Origin: Multifurca ochricompacta | Taxonomy: Eukaryota > Basidiomycota > Agaricomycetes > Russulales > Russulaceae | Assembly: GCA_022496185.1 (NCBI GenBank) | Contig: WTXG01000167.1 | Span: 18,869-82,868, forward strand | Direction of reading: 5' to 3' | Length of the DNA stretch: 64,000 nt | Shown here: positions 21,747 to 32,705 of the stretch, one piece after another | Layout: each line of letters begins with the position of its first letter | Position numbering within the stretch: position 1 is the stretch's first letter | The notes under the pieces: generated by a model | Databases searched by the model: none | Seen by the model: only the letters and a program-made list of their open reading frames with translations | Told to the model about the DNA's origin: nothing | Translations under genes and position numbers: made by a program

Positions 21747-22464
21747 AGTTGGGCTGGTGGTTAATAGATTGGAAGGACCAAGTTCATGTGCCTTGTTTAG
21801 ATAAGAATTGTATCATTGATTCCTGTGACCTTATGCACCTTTTTTCGTGGATGTGGCTTTGGTAAAAGTTGGAAGATTACGTATGATAAGGCACGACATG
21901 AGTTACTGCCATCATTTCCTCCTAAACCGGGGACCGGGAACCTGTGGACGCGATCCGCGTGGTATGATCACTCGATTTGATTTGACGGGGGTTCCATGCG
22001 TATACCCCAAGCACATGCACAGTCTGGTTTAACCTTTGCGATTCAATCTAAGGTATTATTGCAGGCCCGTTAAGTCCTTCATTACACCCTTATTCAGAGT
22101 CGTCATGGGCTATTGTCGACTCTGAATAGCATTGCACAAGAATCAATCCAGCTGAGGGAGACAGTTGGCAGGAAGGACACGCTCAGTCAAATGTCATCCA
22201 TACCTGTGTGGTTATCCTAACACAGCGATAGCGCTCATTCATAGCTAACCACTTGGAGGCAGAGCAATGATGGCCCGGTGACAGAAACAGAGAACGCTCT
22301 CAGCTTGCATGTGCATACTTCGTAAGGGCTGACAATCACAGCCGATTCCTTAGTCTACCCCCCCGAATGAGCAGTGCCGACCCGGCGAAGAAGTATACGC
22401 TGAACGGAGTCAATTTGAAAGCACTTCGTTGGATAAATGAGATGGTTTGTGTAGATAATGCTGA
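21747..22464. other. Intergenic, 3' of the sesquiterpene synthase
   Basis: No gene is supported. A 12-bp stem with a 14-nt loop (TATTCAGAGTCG / CGACTCTGAATA, 22091-22128) is the only structure noticed. Confidence 0.45.
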
Positions 22465-22744
22465 TGGCCTTTCTTATGGATGGAAAACTGAGACTGGGAG
22501 ACTCTATGGTTCAATATCATTCAAGTTGACCCAAGCATGAGAACTTGTAACCCGTCCTGACTGTTTCGTTCTATACCGGGCAAAGTCAATACTCACTAGG
22601 AGAATTGCTTCCGATCTCTTATCGATAGTGAATGGGATAGGCCTAAATCACCTGAAACCGACTCCTGGTGTACGAGTTCGTAGGAGTTTTGATACTTCCG
22701 AGAGGAGGAACAATCTGATATATGAAATTTGCAGCATTTGAAAT

Positions 22745-23246
22745 TAGTGATGTGCCTGGCCCGGCTCAAAGCCGGAAGCCGGGCCAAGCCGGGCCTGTTT
22801 GGGCCGGGCCAAGTCAGGCCGTTGTGACGGCCCAGCAAGGGCTTTGGCCCGGCTCAGAGAAACTAAAAGCCAAAGCCGCCGGCTCAGGCCGCGGCTTTCA
22901 ACAGCACATACAAGTGCAATAGCAATCGTCAAAATCGGTAGAAATCTGATCACAAAGTGGTTGATTCGGGTCATGTGATCATGTTTATCGCGGCATTTCA
23001 AACTTTTTCTTTGATATAGCTTTGCAATACGTAACACACTAAGTCATATTTGGATTAGCTGAACTATAACTACTAGTTATATGTCATAAAATTTTCTCTG
23101 CCAAAAGCCGCGGCTTGGGCCAAGCCGGGCCAGGGCCAAGCCGTCTGTGGTGGCTTTGGCTCGGCCCAGACTTCAGGAAAGCCGGAGCCGCCTCAGGCCG
23201 AGCCAAAGCCGCGGCTTTTGGGCCAAGCCGGGCCGGAACATCACTA
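22745..23246. mobile_element. hAT-type MITE packed with GGCC/CCGGC motifs (502 bp)
   Basis: The ends are TAGTGATGTGCCTGGCCCGGCT and the reverse complement of TAGTGATGTTCCGGCCCGGCT. The 8-bp target duplication TTTGAAAT lies at 22737-22744 and 23247-23254. In R1 copy A the site is empty (one TTTGAAAT equivalent, near 1338). Both arms carry many GGGCC, CCGGCT and AAGCCG repeats; the centre is AT-rich. No coding capacity. Confidence 0.92.
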
Positions 23247-23348
23247 TTTGAAATAGGCCCAGGCAGCAATAGAAGCACACACGAATCACAGGGAAAGCGG
23301 GAGACATATCCCCAGGCCTTCCTGAATAAAATGAATGGACCCTGCAAC

Positions 23349-23936
23349 TAGTGTTCGCCACGGGTAACCCGCGGGTAAAAACACATGGACCCGTACCCGT
23401 ACCCATATGTACCCGGACCCTTACACCAAGGGTACGGGTTTGCCATACTACGGGTACGGGTACACCACGGGTCGTATACCTGCGGGTAAGGGTAGATATT
23501 TACATTTTAAGTCTGATAGCCTAGAATAACACTGTACTACTTAAGCTATAATCCATTCATCATCTGGCCATTCTTCATTGTTTTTGGTATCAGGTTGAGA
23601 TGCTGCATACTTTAAATCAGCAGTCTCTACATAACTGGCCTTCATCCAAGCTCCCAAACATAGAAGAGCCTGAGTTGTATGCAATGGGACCACTGGGTCT
23701 GTATACAGTATCTACAATACATGTACTGTATAGTTTTTCTGTGGCTGGTGCAATGCCACATGCATTGCTGCCCTCATTGCCGCCCTTCCAATTTCAGCTT
23801 ACCCGCTCTGGCGGGTAAGGGTTGGGTGTCTGCGGGTAGGGGTCACATGAGGGGTATGAAGATGTGACCCCGACCCGTACCCGCATGTACCCTGACCACA
23901 TACCCGGCGGGTTGCACCTACCCGTAGCGAACACTA
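23349..23936. mobile_element. hAT-type MITE packed with CGGGTA motifs (588 bp)
   Basis: The ends are TAGTGTTCGCCACGGGTAACC and the reverse complement of TAGTGTTCGCTACGGGTAGG. The 8-bp target duplication CCTGCAAC lies at 23341-23348 and 23937-23944. R1 copy A has the empty site near 1232. ACGGGTA/TACCCG repeats fill both arms around an AT-rich middle. Non-coding. Confidence 0.92.
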
Positions 23937-24274
23937 CCTGCAACTGGCTGGGCTGTTGCGGCAATTTGCTTGTACTAATAAGAGTGAGTGGCGCCTGTAG
24001 CGACCGTGGTAGAGCCGTACACATAACACAATCCTTCATTTATGTCGCAAAAAGGTAATGTCTAATGTCCTATTCTTCTTTATTTCGTCATGCTCTCTCT
24101 TGTAGTATAAAACGACTTACTCTCACTGTGTTTGTTTATCTCATTTAATAATAGCTTATCTGCTGTACAATTGTGAGACAGTGAGTAGGGTTCCACAGAA
24201 GAGGGAAGAGAGCAAGAGTAAAGGGACAAGGGTTTTTTAGTAGCCACTGATAAGCATCGAGTGTCGATAACGTC

Positions 24275-24288
24275 GATAATGTCGAATG
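24275..24288. repeat. Target-site duplication, left, of the full LINE
   Basis: GATAATGTCGAATG, repeated exactly at 46132-46145; both are R1 sequence. Confidence 0.9.
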
Positions 24289-24544
24289 TTTTTTTTTTTT
24301 TTTTTTTTTTTGAACTCGACTTTATTGACACGCTTGCAGGACTCAGCCCAATCGCGCGGCTACATCAGGATACAATGTAACTACTGTGAGAATGAACAGG
24401 AGATGCCGTGTCTACAGGGACATGCTAGGCGGAAAACTCTAAGAGAAAAACCTAAGGGAAATTGTATGTGGAGTGGCCGTCCGAGAAAGAGACCATTCAA
24501 AGTAAAAGAAAATCCTTACTAAGTCCAAGTCCAGAAGAGACCCC

Positions 24545-25210
24545 TCAAGGGGGCTCGCGGGGCCTGCGTGAGTGAATGGGCCTGAAGAAAGCCCTTGAGG
24601 CCTGGATAAACTCCAGGAGCTGGGTGACTCTGGCGCGATTATTGAAAATCTGCGGCCAGGTGAGCTCGTCAAACAGCGAGCCGGGGTCCATGTCGCATTC
24701 CGTCCGTGCTTGGGCGTGTAATGGACAGTCTAGTGCAATGTGTGCAAATGTCGCGGGGGTGACACCATCGCAGTGACAGAGGTGGTCAGCCTCCAGATGG
24801 GACTTGAAAAACCGTTCGTGGTACTCCGCAATGAAGGCGTGGCCAGTAGCAAGCTGGAAGGCCATGGAGACCATGTGTCTGGTGAACGGGTTGTCTTTGC
24901 GTTTGATGGTAGCCGCTGTCCAAAGGGGATGGTTGCCACCAGTGGGAGGACCCTGGATGGAGATGCTGTAGGCCTTATGACTGGCCTGAGCCTCAGCGTC
25001 GAGGGATCGTGAACGGAGCCACTCTGCACGCCAGTTGTTGTAGGCGCGGAGGCGTGATAAGGCACGCCACTGGAGCGGAGAAGGGGGTTCATCGAGGTTG
25101 CCCGGGTTGTGCAGGTGACGAGCGCAGTCCGCAGCCTTGGGGGCGAGGGACGATGTGCGATAGCGAGGAGAGGGGGGGCACCACATGAAAGTGATGTCAA
25201 GGAGGGGATG
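24545..25210 (-). pseudogene. LINE ORF2, C-terminal part (beyond the Gypsy insertion)
   Basis: The frame continues directly from 32701 once the Gypsy element is taken out (..LLADHP joins LLDITFMWCPP). It holds the tail of an RNase-H-like region (ITFMWCPP, AADCARHL) and a Cys/His motif, HLEADHLCHCDGVTPATFAHI followed by CPLHAQAR, typical of LINE C-termini. It ends at 24545. Confidence 0.85.
25206..25210. repeat. Target-site duplication, left, of the Gypsy element
   Basis: GGATG, repeated at 32701-32705, within LINE ORF2. Confidence 0.9.
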
Positions 25211-25799
25211 TGTTACGACCAGGACCCAGTCCTCCACTTTTCTTTACCCTCCCCAACGCGAACCCTTCCCTTCCGCCCACCCTTCACTTCCTGATCACGT
25301 CCCCATCCTGGGACCCCTCACGTGCATTGCTTCCTTCCCCGTGACTGTCATTTGTACATATTTATGTGCTGCTTGTACTTACTTATGCTTTCCTTTGTTT
25401 CTTATCTCCTTATCTCTAAGACCAGACACTTACTTAATTCCCTATCAGAAGCTCGGCTCTACGCCCTCCGCTTTCGTATATTTGGGCCCACATGACTCCG
25501 ATATCTTATCATTAGATGCTCACTCGATTACGTATATAAGTCCGCTGTCACTACACTGTAGACTTCAGACTCGACTTATTGAATACATCAGTGTTTGTCT
25601 TCAGGACTCCCCCTTGAACCCTTTGACTCGATCGTCTCAGTGCTTTCGGCACTTTCCGCTTAACATCGTCATTAGGCTGCAGCCCTTCTGACTTTGACTC
25701 ATTCATTTCAACTCCAAGAAGTCCTATTGACCTCTTATCTGAACATACGTACGAAGCTGTCGCACAAGTCGTGCGGAACGTCTCACACCGGACGTAACA
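25211..25799 (+). repeat. Gypsy 5' LTR
   Basis: 589 bp, TG...CA. A TATATAAG box at 25533-25540 places the transcription start near 25565-25570. The 11 bases at 25567-25577 pair with the presumed primer site just downstream of the LTR. Confidence 0.95.
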
Positions 25800-25801
25800 T
25801 C

Positions 25802-25812
25802 AAGTCAAGTCT
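25802..25812 (+). other. Candidate self-priming primer-binding site of the Gypsy element
   Basis: AAGTCAAGTCT lies 3 nt inside the 5' LTR end. It can pair with AGACTCGACTT at 25567-25577 at 10 of 11 positions. That partner lies where the RNA should start (27 nt after the TATA box). No tRNA-3'-end-like site was recognised here. This is the arrangement of Tf1/sushi elements, whose RNA 5' end primes its own reverse transcription. Inference from complementarity only. Confidence 0.55.
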
Positions 25813-26283
25813 CTCACAGTGGCTTCCAGCCGCAGTCAGACCCTCTTCGGGGAAGAACTTATCGAACGCAGAGACGAGAATAATCTTTCACAACAGGTAC
25901 TTGGCTCTGCCGCCTGGAAAGACTTTGAGTCCGAGTTTGGATACTACGTCTATTACGACGGAAGATACCAACCAGTAGAATACGACGACGAAAAAAGAGT
26001 CTGGTATTGCATCTGATACTCGGACAGCCGACACTCTTGGGTCACTACAGGACCTGCCCCACCCGAATTTGGACTAGGCCCGTGGAGAGAAAATCCCCCG
26101 GCCATCGTCACGGACTCCGAACCAGAGGAGTACGTAGAAGAACCCAGTGAAGAAGAAGCACCGGCATTAGCAGCGACTACGTTTCCGGTTGCACCCGCAG
26201 TTGTCACGTTCAGAGCCCCTGCTTTGACAACTCCCCAGATATCGATACAATCTACAGACACCATCACCCCATCTCATCCACTC

Positions 26284-27333
26284 ATGTCCACCATTGCCGC
26301 CCAACTCCCAGATCCCGCCCCACCAGCCCCTGTGGCACCACCACCAAACATCCCTCCCCCTTCCGGACGTCTGTCTGGAGTATTACCCCAGACATTTGCG
26401 GGGGATCGTTCACAAAGCAAGAAGTTCATGTTGGAGTTCACGACGTTCAAGAACTTCAACCATGACGTCCCACAGATTGTCAACCCGTTTCAACGGGCCA
26501 ACCTGTTTCTCTCCCTGATCCGCGGGGATGCAGTGGATGATTGGACGATGGAGCAATTAGAGTGGCTCAACGAGCAGATTGAAAGCGGGCGTCGAACCAC
26601 AAGCGAAGGTCTTTGGGAGACCATAGCACAGAGGTTCAAGGATGCCTTCACAGACGGGCAGGCCAAGCAGAAAGCAGCCCGGGAACTGAAGTCCCTCAGG
26701 ATGGAGAAAGGGGAACTTGACGCATATGTCGCCAAGTTCAGAAGTCTAGCCAACAGAGCCGGCTATGACACTGACGAAGAGGCAACATTGGACCTCTTCT
26801 CACAGGGTTTGCCCAACCCTTTGGTCAAAAACATTATTCAATTTCACCATCCTCACGATTGGGACACTTGGGTAGATGCTGCTCGGAGGCAACAACAAGA
26901 CTACCTCGACTTCCAGACGAGGTTTGGAGTTGAAACCAAAAAGGGGAAAACCCGAGACCAGTGGAAGGCAGCGTTCGGAGTAAAGCCCGCCCCACACGGC
27001 CAGAGGGATCCAAATGCTATGGATACCTCTGCAGATAGGGCCCGAGCTCGGGTAGCACTTATGGAAGACGAGCGGCAGACGTTAATGAAGGAAGGACGCT
27101 GCTTTCGTTGCAGAGCATTGGGACATATGTCCCGAGACTGTCCAAAGAAGGGGGTACGAGTCGCCGTTGCCACTGTGACGCCGGAACATCCCGTCCAGAA
27201 CAACCCCCCGGTTGTGGACAAACGGTCAAAAGAAGAGAAGGCTCAAGATGTATGGGCCAACATGATGAAGGAAAGTGAAGAAGTGTGCGCCATACTTGTA
27301 GAAAAGGCGTTTGCGAAAAAGGATTTTTGTTAG
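26284..27333 (+). pseudogene. Gypsy gag
   Basis: From the first good ATG (MSTIAAQLPDP) the frame holds a Pro-rich segment, the retrotransposon gag core (FAGDRSQSKKFMLEF, AVDDWTMEQLEWL, AARELKSLRMEKGELDAYV) and a CCHC knuckle, CFRCRALGHMSRDC, near 27110. The same frame is clearly coding further upstream (25819-26283, acidic, with YYVYYDGRYQPVEYDD and EPEEYVEEPSEEEAP). There it is cut by a TGA at 26014-26016 and begins with GTG where an ATG would be expected, so the original gag was probably longer and this copy has lost its start. It ends at 27333, overlapping pol in the -1 frame. Confidence 0.85.
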
Positions 27334-30300
27334 GCTCAAACCCATCGGCCTGGGCACGAGCACTCCATGTTACCTCTGTGTATGCTAGTCGATTCAAGTC
27401 GTTAAAAATACCAGTCCATTTTGAAACTACACAGAGGACGGCCGATCGAGACATTTTAGTGGACTCTGGAGCCACAGATAATTTCATTCACCCACGATTA
27501 ATCAAAACAATGGGTCTGGGAAGGCTGGCACTTCCCCAGGAAAAGAACATTTGGAATATTGATGGAACGGCCAATCGTGCCGGAAAGATCACCCATTACA
27601 CAGATCTGAAGGTCCAGGTTGGAGAAGTCACGAAGAACATTCGATTCCTAATCACGGATCTAGGAGACGAAGATCTCATTCTAGGGTACCCATGGCTCGC
27701 CGCATTCGAACCCAAGATCAACTGGGCTGATGCGACAATGGATAAAGACTCATATCCCACTGTCATCACGTCAATAGGCTATGACTATGCAGTCAGACAT
27801 CCGACAATAAAAGTCATGAGCACAGGAGAGGAAGGCCCAGGTCGCTGTTATGTTACCAAAGCATCCGAGCTAGCCCAAAAGGCAGTACAAGGACAGACAG
27901 AGAAAACGTACAGCGATGTAGTGCCGAGTACTTATCATCGGCATTGGAAGGTGTTTTCTGAAGAAGAATCCCAGCGTTTTCCACCTTCCAGACCATGGGA
28001 CCACGCCATCGACCTACTCCCTGATACGCCAACAGCAATAGATTGCAAAATCTATCCGCTGTCCCAGTCCGAGCAGGTGGCATTAACGAAGTTCCTTGAA
28101 GAACACTTGGCAAAAGGATATATTCGCCCATCCAAGTCACAGTACGCCTCACCCTTCTTCTTCATCAAGAAGAAGGACGGCAAACTGCGACCAGTTCAAG
28201 ATTATCGGCGAATCAATACGTACACTGTGAAAAATGCCTACCCCCTGCCACTCATCTCTGAGCTCATTGACACCATGAGGGATAAGTCCCTCTTCTCAAA
28301 GATGGACGTGCGCTGGGGTTACAACAATGTCAGAATCAAGGAAGGTGACCAGTGCAAGGCGGCGTTCAAAACGAATCAAGGGCTGTTCGAACCCAATGTT
28401 ATGTTCTTTGGTCTCACGAACTCGCCGGCAACGTTCCAGTCTATGATGAACCACATCTTCCGCGACCTCATTCTCACGGGGGAAGTAGTAGTCTACATGG
28501 ATGACATCCTGGTAGCCACCTCAGATGACTTGGATCACCACCAAAGTCGCGTACATCAGGTGTTGGATATATTGCACGAACACGACCTCTATCTCAAACC
28601 CACCAAATGCTCCTTCGAGCAATGGAGCGTTGAGTATCTAGGAGTCATTTTGGAAGGAGGGCAAGTGCGCATGGATCCCGTTAAAGTACAGGGAATCCGG
28701 GAGTGGCCTGTGCCGACCTGTGTCAAGGATGTCCGATCGTTCATCGGATTCTGCAACTTCTACCGACGATTCGTCAAGGGGTTTTCAGGCATAGCACGAC
28801 CGATGAACGACCTGCTGAAAAAGGACACACCATGGCATTGGGATGCCGCACAGCAACAGGCATTTGAACAGATTAGGGACCTCGTCGGCTCAGAACCAGT
28901 ACTTATCCAGCCAGATTTAAGCCACCCCTTTGAAGTAGAAGTGGACGCCTCACACTTCGCGAACGGAGCAGTGTTATACCAGAGAGATGCCACACAAGTA
29001 CTTCACCCAGTGGCGTACTACTCCGAAACCTTTTCCCCCGCCGAGAGAAACTACGACATCTGGGACAGGGAGCTTTTAGCCATAGTCAAAGCGTTATGAC
29101 ACTGGCGACCATACCTGGCAGGAACCCCTCACAAAACTGTCATCCACACTGATCATTCCAACCTCCTATACTGGAAAGAACCCCATAAAATCAGTCGACG
29201 TGTGGCACGAGAGGTCTTGGAACTGGAGGAATACAACTTCACGCTGAAACACATTGCGGGAAGTCAGAACGCTAGAGCAGATGCATTATCACGCAGACCA
29301 GATATGCATACAGGGGAGGATGATAATAACGACATCACTGTCCTCCCAGAGGAGGTATTTGCCAAAACAGCCGTCGTCAGTCTCCATGACATGGACCTTT
29401 GGGCACAAGTTTCCCAAAATATGAACCAAGACCTGTGCCGATCATGGGCTGACGCTCACAATTTGAAGGAAATCAGCGGTCTTTGGTGGAAAGATGGAGA
29501 TCGACTCGTTGTCACCGGTGGTGACAACATTAAGAGGGGGGTGATCCATTTTCATCACGACCTCCCCTCCGCTGGCCATCCGGGCATCGCCAACACCTAC
29601 GCCCTGGCCAGGAGAGATTATTGGTGGCCCAATATGAAAAAGGACATCGAGAGCTACGTACAAGGATGCGCATCATGTCAAGCAAATAAGGTGAACACGC
29701 ACCCAAAAGTCCCACCAATGCTCCCCATTACCCCCACTACATCGACTCCCTTTCAGACCATCGCCATGGACTTCATCGTCAAGCTGCCCAAATCACGAGG
29801 CTTTGACTCTATCCTTACAATCACAGACCACGATTGCTCTAAAGCGGCCCTTTTCATCCCCTGTAATGAAACCATCACAGCCGAAGGAGTGGCGAAACTA
29901 TACCTGAACCATGTATACCGGCACTACGGACTCCCCAAGAAGATCATCTCCGACCGAGATACCCGTTTTACATCGGCATTTGCGAGGGCCTTATGCAAGA
30001 CGCTAGACATCACACAGAACATCTCGACAGCATATCATCCACAGACAGACGGACAATCCGAGCGGACGAACCAGTGGTTGGAACAGTATCTCCGGTTTTG
30101 GTGTAATGGACGACAGGACGACTGGGCAGAATGGCTGTCGACCGCGGAATTCGCCCATAACTCATGGCCCAATGGAACGACCAAGTCCACCCCTTTCTCT
30201 CTTATCATGGGCTGGACCCCACGCACCACATGGACAGATAAGCCTATCAACGTCCCATCAGTAACCGAACGGGTAGGCCAATGGGAAGAGCTGCGGCGAT

Positions 30301-30806
30301 CGGCCAATGAAAATCTGGTAAAGGCGCAACAGTTTCTGGCAGCACAGCCAAGCACATTCACACCTTATCGGACCAATGACTGGGTATGGCTCGAGGGCAG
30401 AAACATTCACACGTCACACCCCTCGGCCAAACTAGCACCCCGACGTCACGGACCCTTCCAGATCACGAGGAAGCTGTCAGATGTGTCTTACGAATTGCAG
30501 TTGCCACCGAAATGGAAGATCCATCCAGTCTTCCATGCCAAGCTTCTGACCCCTTACAAGGAAACCTCCATTCATGGAGAGAACTTCCCAAGACCCCCGC
30601 CTGACCTTATCGATGGCGAAGAAGAATGGGAAGTGGAGCGGATTTTAGATTCCAAGCGACAAGGCCGAGGGCGCAAGTTGTATTACCTGATCAAGTGGAA
30701 AGGCTTCCCAGACTCTGACAACTCGTGGGAACCAGCCGGGGATATCTCTGCCCCGGACCTGATCGCGGAATTCCATTCACGACATCCCCAAGCGCCCAGG
30801 ACATAG
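27285..30806 (+). pseudogene. Gypsy pol with C-terminal chromodomain, one TGA stop
   Basis: Protease shows ILVDSGATDNFIHP near 27460. Reverse transcriptase shows KKDGKLRPVQDYRRIN, FSKMDVRWGYNN, LFEPNVMFFGLTNSPATFQ and YMDDILVAT near 28500. RNase H shows EVEVDASHFANGAVLYQ. Integrase shows HHDLPSAGHPGIANTY..C..C, MDFIVKLPKSRG and YHPQTDGQSERTN. The chromodomain at the end (EWEVERILDSKRQGRGRKLY, LIKWKGFPDSDNSWEP) marks a chromovirus that targets modified histone tails. A TGA at 29097-29099 (between IVKAL and HWRPYLAG) breaks RNase H; otherwise the frame is open for 1170 codons. Pol lies in the -1 frame relative to gag with an overlap of about 49 nt; frameshifting or a lost base could explain that. 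Confidence 0.93.
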
Positions 30807-30888
30807 TTAAAAGAACGGATTCTTAGCCCTAGACGGACCCCCCCCCAGAACCACACTTTACCAGCAACGTTCTACTACCCACTCAAAC

Positions 30889-32080
30889 ATGTCCTCTTCC
30901 TTCATCGCTGCCTCCGCTGCCATCGACGCCTTCGCCGCCACTACTGTGGTTGTGGAAGCTTTCCCGTCCGCTCACCCCTCCACTCGTCCCTCCTCTCCTA
31001 TCGACTATGAAGCCGCCGAAGAACGAGTTAAAAACCAGTCACCAAACCCCAACAACGACTTTGACCACTCTGAAGAACCACACCCGAATGACCTCGTCGG
31101 CATGGAACAGGATGACGACGTCCCTGAATTCCCCTTTTTCACCAATAATCCGAACTCCTCGATGTACTTCCCGCTTGAGATCACAATGGCGGATGGAACA
31201 AAAGAGATAGCTAAGTACATCTTTTACACCAATGGAGGGATGGATGTCGCAGGTTGTATGAAGAAAGACGGACCAGTTTACGGGCCCCCGTCTATTTGGA
31301 GGAGCGGTACACTGGGCGTCTCCACCACACGATGAGTGACGAACAGCTGGGACATCTCGCGGCTGACGACCCCCGAGCGTTTGCGATTGACGAGGTGATG
31401 AACGATATGCGCCTTCTGCGTCTCAAGGCTGAAGTAATGAGACTGCGGAAGACCCTCGCACTGCGCACGACGTTGAACACCCAATACAAAGAGTATGCGA
31501 AACAAATGACGAGGCTCACAAGAGGGATGTTCCAAGTGGAACAGGAGTTAACAGAGATCCAGAAGAGACTAGAGAAGGGGGATGCGTACCAAACCATCGC
31601 GGAAAGGTACGCAGACACTTATGCGCGGCCCTCCCACCACGATCACTAGGAGCGGCACCACAACTACTGCCGAACCGGTTTGAGATGCCACGAATGCATG
31701 AAAACCCCCGAGGCGAGACATGCTGGCGATGTGACAGCAAATATCACATCAGCTGGAACTGCCCCCTTAATCGCAAGTGGTGTCGTCACTGCCGCAGCAA
31801 CCTACATTGGAGCCGGTTCTGCATCTTCCGCCGTATGGGGGTTGCCCCGACGATTGTCAACCCTTCGGGGTGGTGTGGTAAATGCCTACGCCATAATGCA
31901 GGCCATCGTGAACTAGACTGTCCAGTCTACGACATGTGCCCCCAGTGTGGACGACGCGGCCCGTACGGCTTCCTACGCACCCACCAATGCGCGGCTGACG
32001 AGACATATACCATGGAAGATCGAAACTTAGCAGACGATTATGTGGACCTGGTGCAGGATGATGATGGTGCGCGTTTCTAG
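30889..32080 (+). pseudogene. Extra reading frame of the Gypsy element, zinc-knuckle protein
   Basis: Between pol and the 3' LTR lies an about 400-residue coding unit on the element's strand. Part 1 starts at ATG 30889 and is Ser/Ala-rich then acidic. Part 2 is a helical, coiled-coil-like stretch (DEVMNDMRLLRLKAEVMRLR, YKEYAKQMTRLTRGMFQVEQ). Part 3 has serial Cys/His motifs: CWRCDSKYHISWNC, CRHCRSNLHWSRFC, CGKCLRHNAGHRELDC and CPQCG..H..C. The frame slips by one base in the C-run at 31281-31290 and near 31630. It is not an envelope (no signal peptide or membrane segment). The zinc knuckles suggest RNA binding, perhaps a gag-like capsid or chaperone role. Not a standard part of chromoviruses. 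Confidence 0.7.
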
Positions 32081-32111
32081 CTGGGTCAGCTCGAACCAGA
32101 AAGGAGGGTGA

Positions 32112-32700
32112 TGTTACGACCAGGACCCAGTCCTCCACTTTTCTTTACCCTCCCCAACGCGAACCCTTCCCTTCCGCCCACCCTTCACTTCCTGATCACG
32201 TCCCCATCCTGGGACCCCTCACGTGCATTGCTTCCTTCCCCGTGACTGTCATTTGTACATATTTATGTGCTGCTTGTACTTACTTATGCTTTCCTTTGTT
32301 TCTTATCTCCTTATCTCTAAGACCAGACACTTACTTAATTCCCTATCAGAAGCTCGGCTCTACGCCCTCCGCTTTCGTATATTTGGGCCCACATGACTCC
32401 GATATCTTATCATTAGATGCTCACTCGATTACGTATATAAGTCCGCTGTCACTACACTGTAGACTTCAGACTCGACTTATTGAATACATCAGTGTTTGTC
32501 TTCAGGACTCCCCCTTGAACCCTTTGACTCGATCGTCTCAGTGCTTTCGGCACTTTCCGCTTAACATCGTCATTAGGCTGCAGCCCTTCTGACTTTGACT
32601 CATTCATTTCAACTCCAAGAAGTCCTATTGACCTCTTATCTGAACATACGTACGAAGCTGTCGCACAAGTCGTGCGGAACGTCTCACACCGGACGTAACA
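32112..32700 (+). repeat. Gypsy 3' LTR
   Basis: 589 bp, matching 25211-25799 by eye. Confidence 0.95.
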
Positions 32701-32705
32701 GGATG
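32701..32705. repeat. Target-site duplication, right, of the Gypsy element
   Basis: GGATG, matching 25206-25210. Confidence 0.9.

Larger units (their letters stand above)
22465..24288 (-). repeat. Dispersed repeat R1, copy B, first part
   Basis: Inverted match to copy A (776-2172). It is interrupted by two MITEs (22745-23246 and 23349-23936) and then by the LINE at 24289; it resumes at 46146. Comparison with copy A gives the exact empty sites of the MITEs. Confidence 0.75.
25211..32700 (+). mobile_element. Gypsy LTR retrotransposon, chromovirus (7490 bp)
   Basis: Two 589-bp LTRs (25211-25799, 32112-32700) starting TGTTACGACC and ending GGACGTAACA, equal in length and identical by eye, with 5-bp target duplications. 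Internal order is gag, protease, reverse transcriptase, RNase H, integrase, chromodomain, then an extra reading frame. A purine tract (AAAGGAGGGTGA) precedes the 3' LTR. It sits in LINE ORF2, on the opposite strand. Confidence 0.96.

Noticed and set aside
22091..22128. Short hairpin as a terminator or MITE
   Set aside because: Only a 12-bp stem, no duplication at the flanks, and intrinsic terminators are not expected in a fungus.
24740..25012. Plus-strand open frames antisense to LINE ORF2 and many others inside the retroelements
   Set aside because: They mirror GC-rich coding sequence on the other strand and show no domains or start context of their own.
25185..25691. 168-codon open frame in the Gypsy 5' LTR, repeated in the 3' LTR
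   Set aside because: It spans the LTR boundary, TATA box and presumed RNA start; it is a chance frame in LTR sequence.
30889..31335. Extra Gypsy reading frame as an envelope gene
   Set aside because: No signal peptide, membrane span or furin-like site; the Cys/His motifs point to nucleic-acid binding instead.
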